Shown: positions 9,359 through 17,965 of the stretch, one piece after another
Position numbering within the stretch: position 1 is the stretch's first letter
How the letters are laid out: each line of letters opens with the position of its first letter
Assembly: GCA_024231955.1 (NCBI GenBank)
Contig: JAAEPZ010000764.1
Span: forward strand, 186,001-250,000
Reading direction: 5' to 3'
Length of the DNA stretch: 64,000 nt
From: a bacterium
Lineage (GTDB): Bacteria > Krumholzibacteriota > Krumholzibacteriia > JACNKJ01
Notes under the pieces: model-generated
The model's database searches: none
What the model saw: only the letters and a program-made list of their open reading frames with translations
Told to the model about the DNA's origin: nothing
Made by a program: the position numbers and the translations under genes

Positions 9359-11689
9359 ATGCGGCTCAAACACATCGCCCCTGCCCTGCTTCTGCTTATC
9401 GTGTCCATTCCTGTTCTGGCTGACATGGAGTGGAGGGCCTATTCCGATCCGGCGGCGTTGAACGCCATCGCCTTCACGGATGATTTCATCTGGGCGGGCG
9501 GACAGGGAGGACTGGTGCAAGTGGATCGGGAGACCGGAGCCACGGGTTACATCACGACCTCGGACGGTTTGCCGATGCTGGATATCGCGGATGTGGTCTG
9601 CGATGATGACGGCGATATCTGGGTGGCGACAACCGCCGCCGGACTCCTCTGTTACTCGCCAAACGCTCACGATCCATGGTTGCGCTACCAGGCGATCCCC
9701 AATTTTCTCATCAGCGATGAGATGCTTTGCCTGGAGGTGGGACCGACCGGCCGGATCTGGTACGGCACTCTGGGGGGATTTGGCGTCATCGAAAGCAATG
9801 GGCCGGGGCAGGTCTGGTACGACCAGCACGGCCTGTTGTCCGAGGAGGTCGAGTGTCTTGCCTTCCGGGCCGACACACTGCTGATCGGAACCAGGGGGGG
9901 GATCTATTACATGCCCCCCGGTGAACCGCTGGTTTTCGATTCACAGGCGCCCTTCTCGACCATCGAAAGCATCTTCGCGACAGATGGCCGGATCTGGTGC
10001 CTGAGCGACGGCAATATCTGGTATCGGGACCTGCCGGGCACCGACTGGACGATTCTCCCGCTGCCCATAGGGGATGTTGATGCAACCGCGCTCTGCCAGA
10101 GCGACTCGGAGATTCTGGTGACCCTCAGGGAGAGCGGTGGCGCCGATAACATCTACCGTTACGATCCTGATGGTGCGGACTGGACCGCGCTGCCCGCGCT
10201 GGTCGGCGTTTCTCTCCCCTCCTACTCTTTGCAGAAGATCAATACCATGCAGACGGATACTGCAACGGGAGACATCTGGCTCAGCGGCTTCTACGAAGGC
10301 GGCATGGGCACCGGTCTGGTGTCCCTGTCGGGAGATGCCTGGGTGCAGGAGCCGTTTGACGACAGACCGCTCGGCGGTGAGATCAACGTGATGAACCTGG
10401 GACCGTCGGGAACTCTCTGGGCGATGAGCACCGTCGGGGGGGCCTCCCTGGCCGATGATCTCTGGACTCGCTATCCCAGCGATCCGGCTTTCAGCAGCCT
10501 GCCCCGCTTCGGACTTGCGACCATGGAGGACAGTTCCGGCAGAGTGTGGTTCTCCCGATACAGCGGCAGCGGAGGGGCTTTGGGCTGGTTCCGCCCCGGC
10601 ACGACGGAGAGTGAGATCATTTTCTCCGGCTCGGTGCTCATCCTGTGCATGGCCGAGGATGCTGATGGCAATTGCTGGTTCAGCCACGAGGGGCAGGGGA
10701 TTCATGTCCTGGGGCAGGACGACAGCTGGAATACGTTGTCCGCCGGCAGCGGTCATCTCGTCGGAGATGTAGTGGATGAAATCGACTTCCTCCCCGACGG
10801 GCGGGTAGCCATGCTGGTCCGTTCCCACAAGGTGATCGTCTGGGACACCAACGGAACGCTGCTCGACGAGTCCGACGACACCATCTATCGCACCACCCAG
10901 AGCAGTACGGCCAATCCGATCCTGGATGTGAACAACTACCTGGACAGTATCAGCTACACCTCCTCGCTGTGCACCACTCCGGAGGGCGATATCTGGGTCG
11001 GACAGGAGGACGGCATCGTACGGATCGAATCCGGATTCAGGCGATTTGATGTGAGGGGGCGACTGGGGGAGAAAAGCAGCTTCGCCAACGGATTGATCAA
11101 CCCCAACGTCAATGATGTCGCTGCAGCTCCCGACGGCTCGGTCTGGGCGGCGACGGAGCGGGGATTGGCCCACGTGGATTATACCCTCTTCGAGGAGGAT
11201 GGAACTACCTCGTGGATGTGGACCGTGGAGAACTGGACGAACGAACTGGGGCTGGCCGGCGTTGATGAGGATCTGTTTGATTCCTCTATATTAGCCCCTC
11301 TGTCCCACTTCCTGTTGAGGCAGGTGGAGATCAGTCCTGACGGCAAGACGATCTATTGCGGCACCAATTTTGGCGTGACCAAGGTCGAGGTGACCCCGAC
11401 TCAGGCGGCGGCGCCGGAGTTGGTGGAGCAGGCGTACGTCTACCCCAACCCCGCGCGCTATTCGCTCGGACACACAGCGATCCGTCTGGGCGGGATCGAT
11501 AACGCCGTGCTGGTTACCATCTACAATATCGAGGGTCAAATCGTCGCCGAATCGGGATTGGTGGAGCCCGGCGAGATACTCTGGGATCTGGAGACGCGTT
11601 TCGGCAACAAGGCCGTGAGCGGTGTCTACCTGGCGCGTCTGGAATATAGGGGAGTCGTGTCGGTTCGAGAGATCGTGATCGTGCAATAA
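9359..11689 (+). CDS. Secreted beta-propeller protein with C-terminal sorting-type domain
   Basis: About 776 residues. An N-terminal signal peptide (RLKHIAPALLLLIVSIPVLA) is followed by some 600 residues of short repeats of the type DIWVATTAAGLL / RIWYGTLGGFGV / SVWAATERGLA, the pattern of two-component-regulator propellers (ligand_3-like blades). The last 85 residues form an Ig-like domain beginning YPNPARYS and ending GVYLARLEYRG...REIVIVQ, similar to FlgD-Ig or type-A sorting domains of secreted FCB proteins. It is probably exported and held at the cell surface. ATG 9359 directly follows the preceding stop and sits behind an AAGGCGAAGAG site. It sits inside the glycan operon, so it may bind or accept glycan; binding partner unknown. 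Confidence 0.75.
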   Translation: MRLKHIAPALLLLIVSIPVLADMEWRAYSDPAALNAIAFTDDFIWAGGQGGLVQVDRETGATGYITTSDGLPMLDIADVVCDDDGDIWVATTAAGLLCYSPNAHDPWLRYQAIPNFLISDEMLCLEVGPTGRIWYGTLGGFGVIESNGPGQVWYDQHGLLSEEVECLAFRADTLLIGTRGGIYYMPPGEPLVFDSQAPFSTIESIFATDGRIWCLSDGNIWYRDLPGTDWTILPLPIGDVDATALCQSDSEILVTLRESGGADNIYRYDPDGADWTALPALVGVSLPSYSLQKINTMQTDTATGDIWLSGFYEGGMGTGLVSLSGDAWVQEPFDDRPLGGEINVMNLGPSGTLWAMSTVGGASLADDLWTRYPSDPAFSSLPRFGLATMEDSSGRVWFSRYSGSGGALGWFRPGTTESEIIFSGSVLILCMAEDADGNCWFSHEGQGIHVLGQDDSWNTLSAGSGHLVGDVVDEIDFLPDGRVAMLVRSHKVIVWDTNGTLLDESDDTIYRTTQSSTANPILDVNNYLDSISYTSSLCTTPEGDIWVGQEDGIVRIESGFRRFDVRGRLGEKSSFANGLINPNVNDVAAAPDGSVWAATERGLAHVDYTLFEEDGTTSWMWTVENWTNELGLAGVDEDLFDSSILAPLSHFLLRQVEISPDGKTIYCGTNFGVTKVEVTPTQAAAPELVEQAYVYPNPARYSLGHTAIRLGGIDNAVLVTIYNIEGQIVAESGLVEPGEILWDLETRFGNKAVSGVYLARLEYRGVVSVREIVIVQ

Positions 11690-11711
11690 CGGGAAACCGG
11701 AGGGACAGCTT

Positions 11712-13154
11712 TTGAAGAAGATCCTGATTATCGGCGCAGGCGAAGCCGGACAGATGGTGGCCCGGGAGATCGAGAATGCTCCGGAACTCGGTATGTCTCT
11801 GGACTGCTGGATCGACGACGACGAATCTCTCCAGGGGCGGGAGATCCTGGGCCGACCGGTTCTCGGCGCGACGACCCGACTCGCCGCGGTTGCGAGAGAG
11901 CGTTCAATCGATGAGGCCATCATAGCCATACCCAGCGCCGGCGGCAGCACCGTGCGCCGATTGATCCGCGTCTGTCTGGAGGCTTCGCTACACTTCAAGA
12001 TCGTGCCGGGACTGCGGGAGATCGTCAAGGGCGATGTCCGCTTCGAACAGATACGTGAAGTGAATCCCCAGGATCTGCTGGGTCGTGAATCGGTGGATTT
12101 CCAGACGGATACCGTCCGACGTCAGATCGCGGGACAGGTGGTCATGATCACCGGCGCCGGCGGCTCGATCGGCAGTCAGATTGCGCGACTGATCGCGCCG
12201 CTCGGCCCCGCGCGATTGATCCTCATGGGGCGCGGCGAGAACTCCATCTTCGAGATCGAAAATGAACTGCGGGAACTGCATCCCGGGCTCGATGTCCTGG
12301 CTTTGATCGCGGACATGCGTGATCGGGAGCGATTGCTCAGACTCGGACGGGATCTGCGACCGGATATCATCTACCATGCCGCGGCGCACAAGCACGTCCA
12401 CTTCATGGAGGCCTGGCCGACGGAGGCCTTCACGAACACAATTCTGGGTACCCGCAATCTGATTGAATTCTGTCGCGAGGCGGGAACGGCCAAGATGGTA
12501 ATGCTCTCCACCGACAAGGCGGTGGACCCTCATGGCGTCATGGGGGCAAGCAAGCGGGTGACGGAGCTGTTGCTGCTCTCTGCCCATATCGAGGGCAAGG
12601 CGCGAGAGGCCGCGGGCGGCGAGCGGGGAACCCGCTTCATCTCCGTACGGTTCGGCAACGTGCTTGGCAGCCGGGGATCGGTCGTTCCGCTTTTCATGCG
12701 CCAGATCCGCAACGGCGGACCCGTAACGGTCACTGACGCCGACGCCACCCGTTTCTTCATGACGATCAAGGAGGCGAGTCAACTGGTCATCGAAGCCGGT
12801 TGCAGCGGCGAGGGGGGGGAGGTCTTCATCCTCAACATGGGTGAGAGCATGGAGATCCTGGAGCTGGCGCGCAGCCTGATCAGATTGTCGGGGCTGGAGC
12901 CGGAGCGGGATATCCCCATCAAGTTCACCGGTTTGCGCCCCGGCGAGAAAATGCACGAAAAACTGATGACACGGGCGGAGGCGGAGGTCAGTGAATTCGG
13001 CGAGCAGCTGATGATCATCCGCCCCCGTCTCTCCAGGGATTTCGATATCGCCGGTCTGCTGACCGAATTCGAAGTGCTGACCACGGCCGGACGAGACGAT
13101 GAACTGCGGCAGCGGTTGCTGAATCTGGCTCGAGACATGAAGGATCTGCTATGA
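11712..13154 (+). CDS. FlaA1/WbpM-type nucleotide-sugar dehydratase lacking its membrane domain
   Basis: 480 residues. The first 110 residues are a small Rossmann domain (ILIIGAGEAGQM), as found between the membrane helices and the catalytic domain of WbpM/CapD/PglF proteins. The catalytic SDR domain begins near residue 145 with GAGGSIGSQI, and carries the LSTDKAV segment and M277GASK281, where this family has replaced the usual YxxxK tyrosine. The four N-terminal membrane helices of full-length WbpM are absent, so this is a soluble form. The family converts UDP-GlcNAc to a 4-keto-6-deoxy sugar. The start is TTG 11712 behind GGAGG (11699-11703); the end overlaps the aminotransferase start by ATGA, linking the two reactions. 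Confidence 0.87.
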   Translation: MKKILIIGAGEAGQMVAREIENAPELGMSLDCWIDDDESLQGREILGRPVLGATTRLAAVARERSIDEAIIAIPSAGGSTVRRLIRVCLEASLHFKIVPGLREIVKGDVRFEQIREVNPQDLLGRESVDFQTDTVRRQIAGQVVMITGAGGSIGSQIARLIAPLGPARLILMGRGENSIFEIENELRELHPGLDVLALIADMRDRERLLRLGRDLRPDIIYHAAAHKHVHFMEAWPTEAFTNTILGTRNLIEFCREAGTAKMVMLSTDKAVDPHGVMGASKRVTELLLLSAHIEGKAREAAGGERGTRFISVRFGNVLGSRGSVVPLFMRQIRNGGPVTVTDADATRFFMTIKEASQLVIEAGCSGEGGEVFILNMGESMEILELARSLIRLSGLEPERDIPIKFTGLRPGEKMHEKLMTRAEAEVSEFGEQLMIIRPRLSRDFDIAGLLTEFEVLTTAGRDDELRQRLLNLARDMKDLL

Positions 13155-14368
13155 AGAATGTGTCAGGAGGGAGCGGCGGACAGCCTGCCTGCGAGGGCGG
13201 CACCCCGGTTTTCGAGGAGCGGATACCCTATTTCCGCCCAGCCCTGTCGGAACGGGAGATCGAGGCTGTGGTCGAAACTTTGAGGTCGGGCTGGCTGACT
13301 ATCGGTCCCGGCACCCGCCAGTTCCGGGAGGAGTTCCTGGAGTTTACCGGACTCAAACACGGGCACCCCGTCAACAGCTGTACCTCCGGCCTGTTCCTGG
13401 CGCTCAAGGTGCTTGGAATCGGACCGGGGGACGAGGTCATCACCACGCCGAACACATTCGTCTCCTCCGTCAATGTGATCCATCACGTCGGTGCGGTACC
13501 CGTTCTGGCTGACATTGAGATGACCACCTACGGTCTGGATCCCGAGGCCGTTGCCGCTGCGATCACTCCGGCCACCAAAGCGATTCTGGCCGTGCACTAC
13601 GGCGGACAACTCTGCCGTATCGAAGCGCTGCGCGAACTCGCCGACCGCAAGGGATTGCTCCTGATCGAGGATGCCGCTCACGCCTTCGCGGCCTATGCCG
13701 GAGGACGGCACGCCGGTGATTTCGGCGACGCCACCTCCTTCTCCTTTTACGTGACAAAGAACCTGAGCACGGGTGAGGGAGGGTTCCTCGCCTGCAAGGA
13801 TCCGCGCCTGGAGGAGGAGATCGCGCTGAACAGCATGCACGGTATGGATACGGGCGCATGGAAACGGTACACGGATCGCGGCAGTTGGTTTTATGAAGTC
13901 CAGCGGTACGGCTACAAGTTCAACATGACGGATATCCAGGCGGCGTTGGGCTCTGTACAGCTCGAGCGGATGCCCGAGATGCAGAGGTCGCGTATCCGCG
14001 CCGCCGAGCGCTACCAGGCTGCTCTGGCGGGGGAGAGCGCACTCATCCTGCCGGCGACCCGCGCGGATGCCGTACACAGCTGGCACCTTTATGCGCCCCG
14101 TTTACGCGAAGGGGCGCTGCGCATCGATCGTGATGAATTTCTCACAGCATTGATCGCCGAGGGTGTGGCGCCGAGTCTCCACTTCATACCGATTCATCAT
14201 CATCCGGTCTACCGGGCGGACATGGGTGAGATTGGTGCGAAACTCCCCAACAGTGAAGAGTTCTACCGAGGTTGTTTCAGCTTGCCGCTGTTCCCGGATA
14301 TGACCGACGGGGAGATCGACGGCATCTGCGCCGCCGTTCAAAAACTGCTTCACTGGTACCGGAGCTGA
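13151..14368 (+). CDS. DegT/DnrJ/EryC1/StrS sugar aminotransferase
   Basis: A 405-residue PLP-dependent aminotransferase of the nucleotide-sugar class. The PLP-binding Asp lies in LLIEDAAHAF and the Schiff-base lysine is K203 in FYVTKNLSTGEGG, the standard signature. The C-terminal FIPIHHHPVYR segment is also conserved. It would add an amino group to the 4-keto sugar made by the preceding dehydratase, giving a 4-amino-4,6-dideoxy-GlcNAc-type nucleotide sugar (PglE-like logic). The ATG overlaps the dehydratase stop. The first 20 residues (GGSGGQPACEGGTP) are low-complexity and may not be conserved; a later start is possible but none has a better ribosome site. Confidence 0.9.
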   Translation: MKNVSGGSGGQPACEGGTPVFEERIPYFRPALSEREIEAVVETLRSGWLTIGPGTRQFREEFLEFTGLKHGHPVNSCTSGLFLALKVLGIGPGDEVITTPNTFVSSVNVIHHVGAVPVLADIEMTTYGLDPEAVAAAITPATKAILAVHYGGQLCRIEALRELADRKGLLLIEDAAHAFAAYAGGRHAGDFGDATSFSFYVTKNLSTGEGGFLACKDPRLEEEIALNSMHGMDTGAWKRYTDRGSWFYEVQRYGYKFNMTDIQAALGSVQLERMPEMQRSRIRAAERYQAALAGESALILPATRADAVHSWHLYAPRLREGALRIDRDEFLTALIAEGVAPSLHFIPIHHHPVYRADMGEIGAKLPNSEEFYRGCFSLPLFPDMTDGEIDGICAAVQKLLHWYRS

Positions 14369-14370
14369 AC

Positions 14371-15348
14371 GTGAACATCGCTCTGGAAACGGAGATCGAT
14401 TGGGAGGAGCACGACAGCTTCCTCTCCCGGGCGCGGGGTGCGACCTTCTATCACACCTCGACCTGGCTGCGTGGTCTGGAGCAGAATTACGGCTATCGAC
14501 CCGGGTGTCTGACCTGGCGGGAGGGAGATCACCTGCGGGCGGTCATACCGTTTCTGGACAGCCGCAAGCTGGGACTGATCCACCGTGTCAGCCTGCCGTT
14601 CGGGACCTACGGCGGCCCGGCCATGGCGGCGGATCTCGATCCCTCTGCCGTCAATCCCCTTGTCGCAGCCTTCATGGACAATCTGAGCGGCAGAGTGCAC
14701 AGGGTCAGTCTGTTTGGCGCGCCGCAAAGCGGGGTCGTGCCGACGAGTGACGAAAACGGTGTCGAGCATCAGATTCTGCAGACTCAGATCCTCGATCTGC
14801 GCGGTGGCTGGGAGCAGGTGCTGGCAACGAAGATCCGCAAGGAGAAACGGCGCCAGATGCGCAAGGCGGAGAGGGGGGGCGTGCAGGTGGAGCGGAGTAC
14901 CGATCCCGCTGCGGTTGCAGCCTACTACGAGATCTACCTCGAGCATGTGCGCGACTGGGGCCTTTCCGATCCTACCCCTCTTGCCCATCTGCAACAACTG
15001 GTGCGGGACGGGGAGCGTGTCCGTTTCTGGACCGCGCGTCTGGAGGGGGAGATCATCGGCGGGCACTTCAATCTGCATTTCCGGCGGATGATCATTGCCT
15101 GGAACGGCACCGCACGCAAGAGCTGCCGCCAATTGGCACCGAGTGTGGCGCTCTATGCGGCCAATCTCGAACGTGCATGTCTCGACGGCGATGAGTACTT
15201 CAACTTCGGCGGCAGCGGCGTCAACGATCCCCTTTTCGATTTTAAGGCGTCATTTGGCGCCGTGCCGGTTGAGTATCGGGGGTTGCGACTCAAGTCCGGG
15301 CTGCTGACGCTGGTTGAGAAGGTCAGGCAACTGCGGAGCGGCAGCTGA
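14371..15348 (+). CDS. FemAB/GNAT-like acyl- or aminoacyltransferase
   Basis: 325 residues. The N-terminus (FYHTSTWLRGLEQNYGY) and the C-terminal KEKRRQMRKAERGGVQVE...YEIYLEHVRDWG...GGHFNLHFRRMIIAWNGT are typical of the peptidoglycan-bridge / FemAB-like branch of the GNAT fold seen in exopolysaccharide loci. Members transfer an acyl or aminoacyl group to a sugar or peptide amine. Directly after an aminotransferase it could acylate the newly made amino sugar. I chose GTG 14371, two bases after the previous stop, with GGAG about 7 bases upstream; earlier in-frame starts lie deep inside the aminotransferase gene. Substrate unknown. Confidence 0.75.
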   Translation: MNIALETEIDWEEHDSFLSRARGATFYHTSTWLRGLEQNYGYRPGCLTWREGDHLRAVIPFLDSRKLGLIHRVSLPFGTYGGPAMAADLDPSAVNPLVAAFMDNLSGRVHRVSLFGAPQSGVVPTSDENGVEHQILQTQILDLRGGWEQVLATKIRKEKRRQMRKAERGGVQVERSTDPAAVAAYYEIYLEHVRDWGLSDPTPLAHLQQLVRDGERVRFWTARLEGEIIGGHFNLHFRRMIIAWNGTARKSCRQLAPSVALYAANLERACLDGDEYFNFGGSGVNDPLFDFKASFGAVPVEYRGLRLKSGLLTLVEKVRQLRSGS

Positions 15349-16898
15349 TGGCCGGCAGATCCCGAGCCGGGAGCAATGCTCTGTACCTGCTGATGCAGGG
15401 GATGATGGGCAGTCTGTTCGGTCTCTTTCAGCTCAAGATTTTCACCAACTACATGGCGACCGAAAGTTTCGGCGTCTACCTCGCCATGCGCGGCCTGGCG
15501 ATGTTGCTCACCTCATTGGCCGTTCTCGGCCTGCCCTCGCTGGCGCTGAGGTACCTGCCCCAGTATGAGACGCATGGCGATCGACGCGGCATCCTGCGCT
15601 TCTGCGGCCTGCTGCTGCTCGGGATGATATTGACATGCAGTGTGACCGGCTTGCTGGCCTGGCATTTCCGGCTCCCTCTGGCGGGGAACTTCGAGGAGTT
15701 CTCCGGGGCGGCGTCGCTCATGAGTCATGTGCTGCTTCTGGCGGCGGCGATGGCCCTGACCGAATTCTGCTTCAATCTGTTCCAGGGGATGAGGCGCATG
15801 GGGCCGATGAGCATCGTGGATACCGTCGCTCTGGCGTGTCTGACGGCGCATCTCCTCATTTTACGGCACAGTCTGACCACTGAGAGGGCGCTCGATCTTT
15901 TCAGCATCTATTTTATCCTGCGTGGCCTGGTTCTGCTGTCGCTGTTCCCCAAGATGTTGCCGAGCCGGGAGGGGGCCAGCGGCGCGCGCGGCGCGCTGCG
16001 TATTGCCAAAACGGACATGCTCAACTACTGGTTGCTCAGTCTGCCACTCCGCTGGGTTGCCCTCTCGTATATGGAGCTCGACCGTTACGTCGTGGGTCTG
16101 GTCGCACTGGAGCTGGTTCACCTCTTCCATGTTCCATCCCGGATTACCGGTGTGAGCAAGAGATTCCTCGCGGCGCCGATGCTCAGTTTGCAGACGGAGA
16201 TCAGCCGCCTCTATCAGGAGCGACGGGAACTCGAATTGTCGCGCCATCTCCAGCTCTTCATCCGTGCGCAGCTTGCGCTGTCGATCTGGATGGGGGCGAC
16301 CATTCTGCTGCTGGTCAAACCTCTGATCATCATATTTTCGAACCGTGAGTACCTGACGGCGATCCCATTACTGGCGATCATGCTCCTGACCTTGCCCCTG
16401 GGTAGTCTGATCGCATCGCTGGAGGCGGTGTTCCGCGGTCTCAACGGTTTGCGCGTTGTGCTCGTTGGCAACATCCTGTGGACGATCGTCTACTTCGGCA
16501 GCCTGGTCTGGTTCGCGGAGCAATTCGGACTCGTGGGCTTGGGTCTGGCCCAGCTGTGCGGCATGACTCTACAGGTGTTGTGGGTTCTCGGTTGTGCCCG
16601 TAAACGGGGCTGGGTATCCGGATTGGGGCGTACGCTCATCAGAACTTCCCCATGGATCCTCATGCCTCTTCTCCCTGCCCTGACGGCTGCTTTCACGATG
16701 CCTGGCTGCAACTTCCTGCAACCCTCCCTGGGTGGCCTAACTGTCGGAATGGTCCTGCTTTTGCTGGGTGTGGTGATCATCCTGCGCGGGGAGAGGTTTC
16801 TGCGGACGGATGAAAAACTTTGGTTCCTGAGCCGCCTGCCCGTAGCGCGTCTGCGCGGGTTTGTCGGGCGGATTATTGGTGTGTCAGAGGTGAATTGA
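15348..16898 (+). CDS. Oligosaccharide flippase (MOP/Wzx-like)
   Basis: A 516-residue polytopic protein with about 12-14 hydrophobic helices from residue 10 to 500 and short basic loops. The opening NALYLLMQGMMGSLFGLFQLKIFTNYM and the segment SFGVYLAMRGLAMLLTSLAVLGLPS are the usual first two helices of polysaccharide exporters in the MOP superfamily. It would flip lipid-linked glycan units across the inner membrane. The ATG overlaps the last base of the upstream stop. No polymerase (Wzy) is obvious next to it, though the 19280 membrane protein or genes outside the window could fill that role. Confidence 0.82.
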   Translation: MAGRSRAGSNALYLLMQGMMGSLFGLFQLKIFTNYMATESFGVYLAMRGLAMLLTSLAVLGLPSLALRYLPQYETHGDRRGILRFCGLLLLGMILTCSVTGLLAWHFRLPLAGNFEEFSGAASLMSHVLLLAAAMALTEFCFNLFQGMRRMGPMSIVDTVALACLTAHLLILRHSLTTERALDLFSIYFILRGLVLLSLFPKMLPSREGASGARGALRIAKTDMLNYWLLSLPLRWVALSYMELDRYVVGLVALELVHLFHVPSRITGVSKRFLAAPMLSLQTEISRLYQERRELELSRHLQLFIRAQLALSIWMGATILLLVKPLIIIFSNREYLTAIPLLAIMLLTLPLGSLIASLEAVFRGLNGLRVVLVGNILWTIVYFGSLVWFAEQFGLVGLGLAQLCGMTLQVLWVLGCARKRGWVSGLGRTLIRTSPWILMPLLPALTAAFTMPGCNFLQPSLGGLTVGMVLLLLGVVIILRGERFLRTDEKLWFLSRLPVARLRGFVGRIIGVSEVN

Positions 16899-17965
16899 TG
16901 AAAATCGCCATGCTTAGTGATCCTCGCAATGTGCATTCAATTCGCGCATTGGAGTATTATGCAACGCATGGTGATGACGTGAAGATGTTCACTTGTGAGC
17001 GACCTGCCGATTTTGATGACAACATTGTTCACATGAGCGGAACTTCCGTAAAAACGATGCTTAACTGCTCCCTGACTCTCTCGACCTTGCGCAGACACCT
17101 TGACGAATTCGAACCTGATGTGATCATCGCCTACGGTGTTTCCGGTTATGGCTGGTTGGGGGGGCGAGTGGGCAATGCTCCTCTGGCACTGGCCCTAACC
17201 GCCGTCGACCTCCCTGAGGAGAGGCGCGGCAAGCTGTTTGACCGCTGGCGGGCAAGGCGTGTGCTCTCGGCGACTCGTCTCGTCATCAGCGATTCGGCGC
17301 GAGTGTTCGAACATGTGAGATCGCTGACAGACGAGTCCCCCCGGTTCTGCCAATCGGTGAGCGGAATAGATCGTGATCTCTTTGAGCAAGCGGGGACCGG
17401 CTCTGGGCGGCGAAAGGTGATCCTGCACAATCATCCCCTGGAGTCCCGATTCAACGTCGAGATCGTAGTGAACGGATTGGCGGGATTCCTCCAGGTATTC
17501 CCCGATTGGCGTCTGCGCCTGGTGGGGGATGGCCAGCGGAAACAGACGCTTGTCGGTCTGGCGCAGAGTCGGGGGATAGAGGGCAACCTGGACTTCTCGG
17601 GCGAACTGTCCGCTTCGGCTCTGGGTGAGGCGGTTGCCGATGCCCAGATCTTCATCTCAGCCGCTGGAGATGCGGATGGTGGCGAGGCGCTTTTGACCGC
17701 CATGGCCCGAGGTGCGTATCCGGTGGTTACCGATTGTCCGTTCAATCGGGATTGGCTGGAGGAGGAGCCGCGCGCCATGTTCTTCAATCCGACGAGCGCC
17801 GATGACATGACGCGCGCTCTACTGAAGGCCGTGGCGTTGCCCCTGGAGAGCCGTCGCGCAGCGATAGACGCCAACCGGCAGAAGATCGCCGCCAGCGGCA
17901 TCCGGGAGGATAATCTTTTGCGCATCAGAGAAGCCCTGATGCGGTTAGTCGAGGAGAGGGCATGA
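16898..17965 (+). CDS. GT4-type glycosyltransferase
   Basis: 355 residues with a GT-B fold pattern. The N-terminal half begins KIAMLSDPRNVHSIRALEYY and contains the hinge-side segment FEPDVIIAYGVSGYGWLG; the C-terminal donor half has LRLVGDGQRKQTLVGLAQSRG, LDFSGELSASALGEAVADAQIFIS and the GGEALLTAMARGAYPVVT motif, where GEALLTAMA corresponds to the GxxLLEAMA donor-binding region of family 4. The ATG at 16898 (TGATG overlap with the flippase stop) is the natural start; a longer in-frame extension into the flippase gene lacks family similarity. The base composition just after the start is slightly lower in GC than its neighbours. Confidence 0.82.
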   Translation: MKIAMLSDPRNVHSIRALEYYATHGDDVKMFTCERPADFDDNIVHMSGTSVKTMLNCSLTLSTLRRHLDEFEPDVIIAYGVSGYGWLGGRVGNAPLALALTAVDLPEERRGKLFDRWRARRVLSATRLVISDSARVFEHVRSLTDESPRFCQSVSGIDRDLFEQAGTGSGRRKVILHNHPLESRFNVEIVVNGLAGFLQVFPDWRLRLVGDGQRKQTLVGLAQSRGIEGNLDFSGELSASALGEAVADAQIFISAAGDADGGEALLTAMARGAYPVVTDCPFNRDWLEEEPRAMFFNPTSADDMTRALLKAVALPLESRRAAIDANRQKIAASGIREDNLLRIREALMRLVEERA

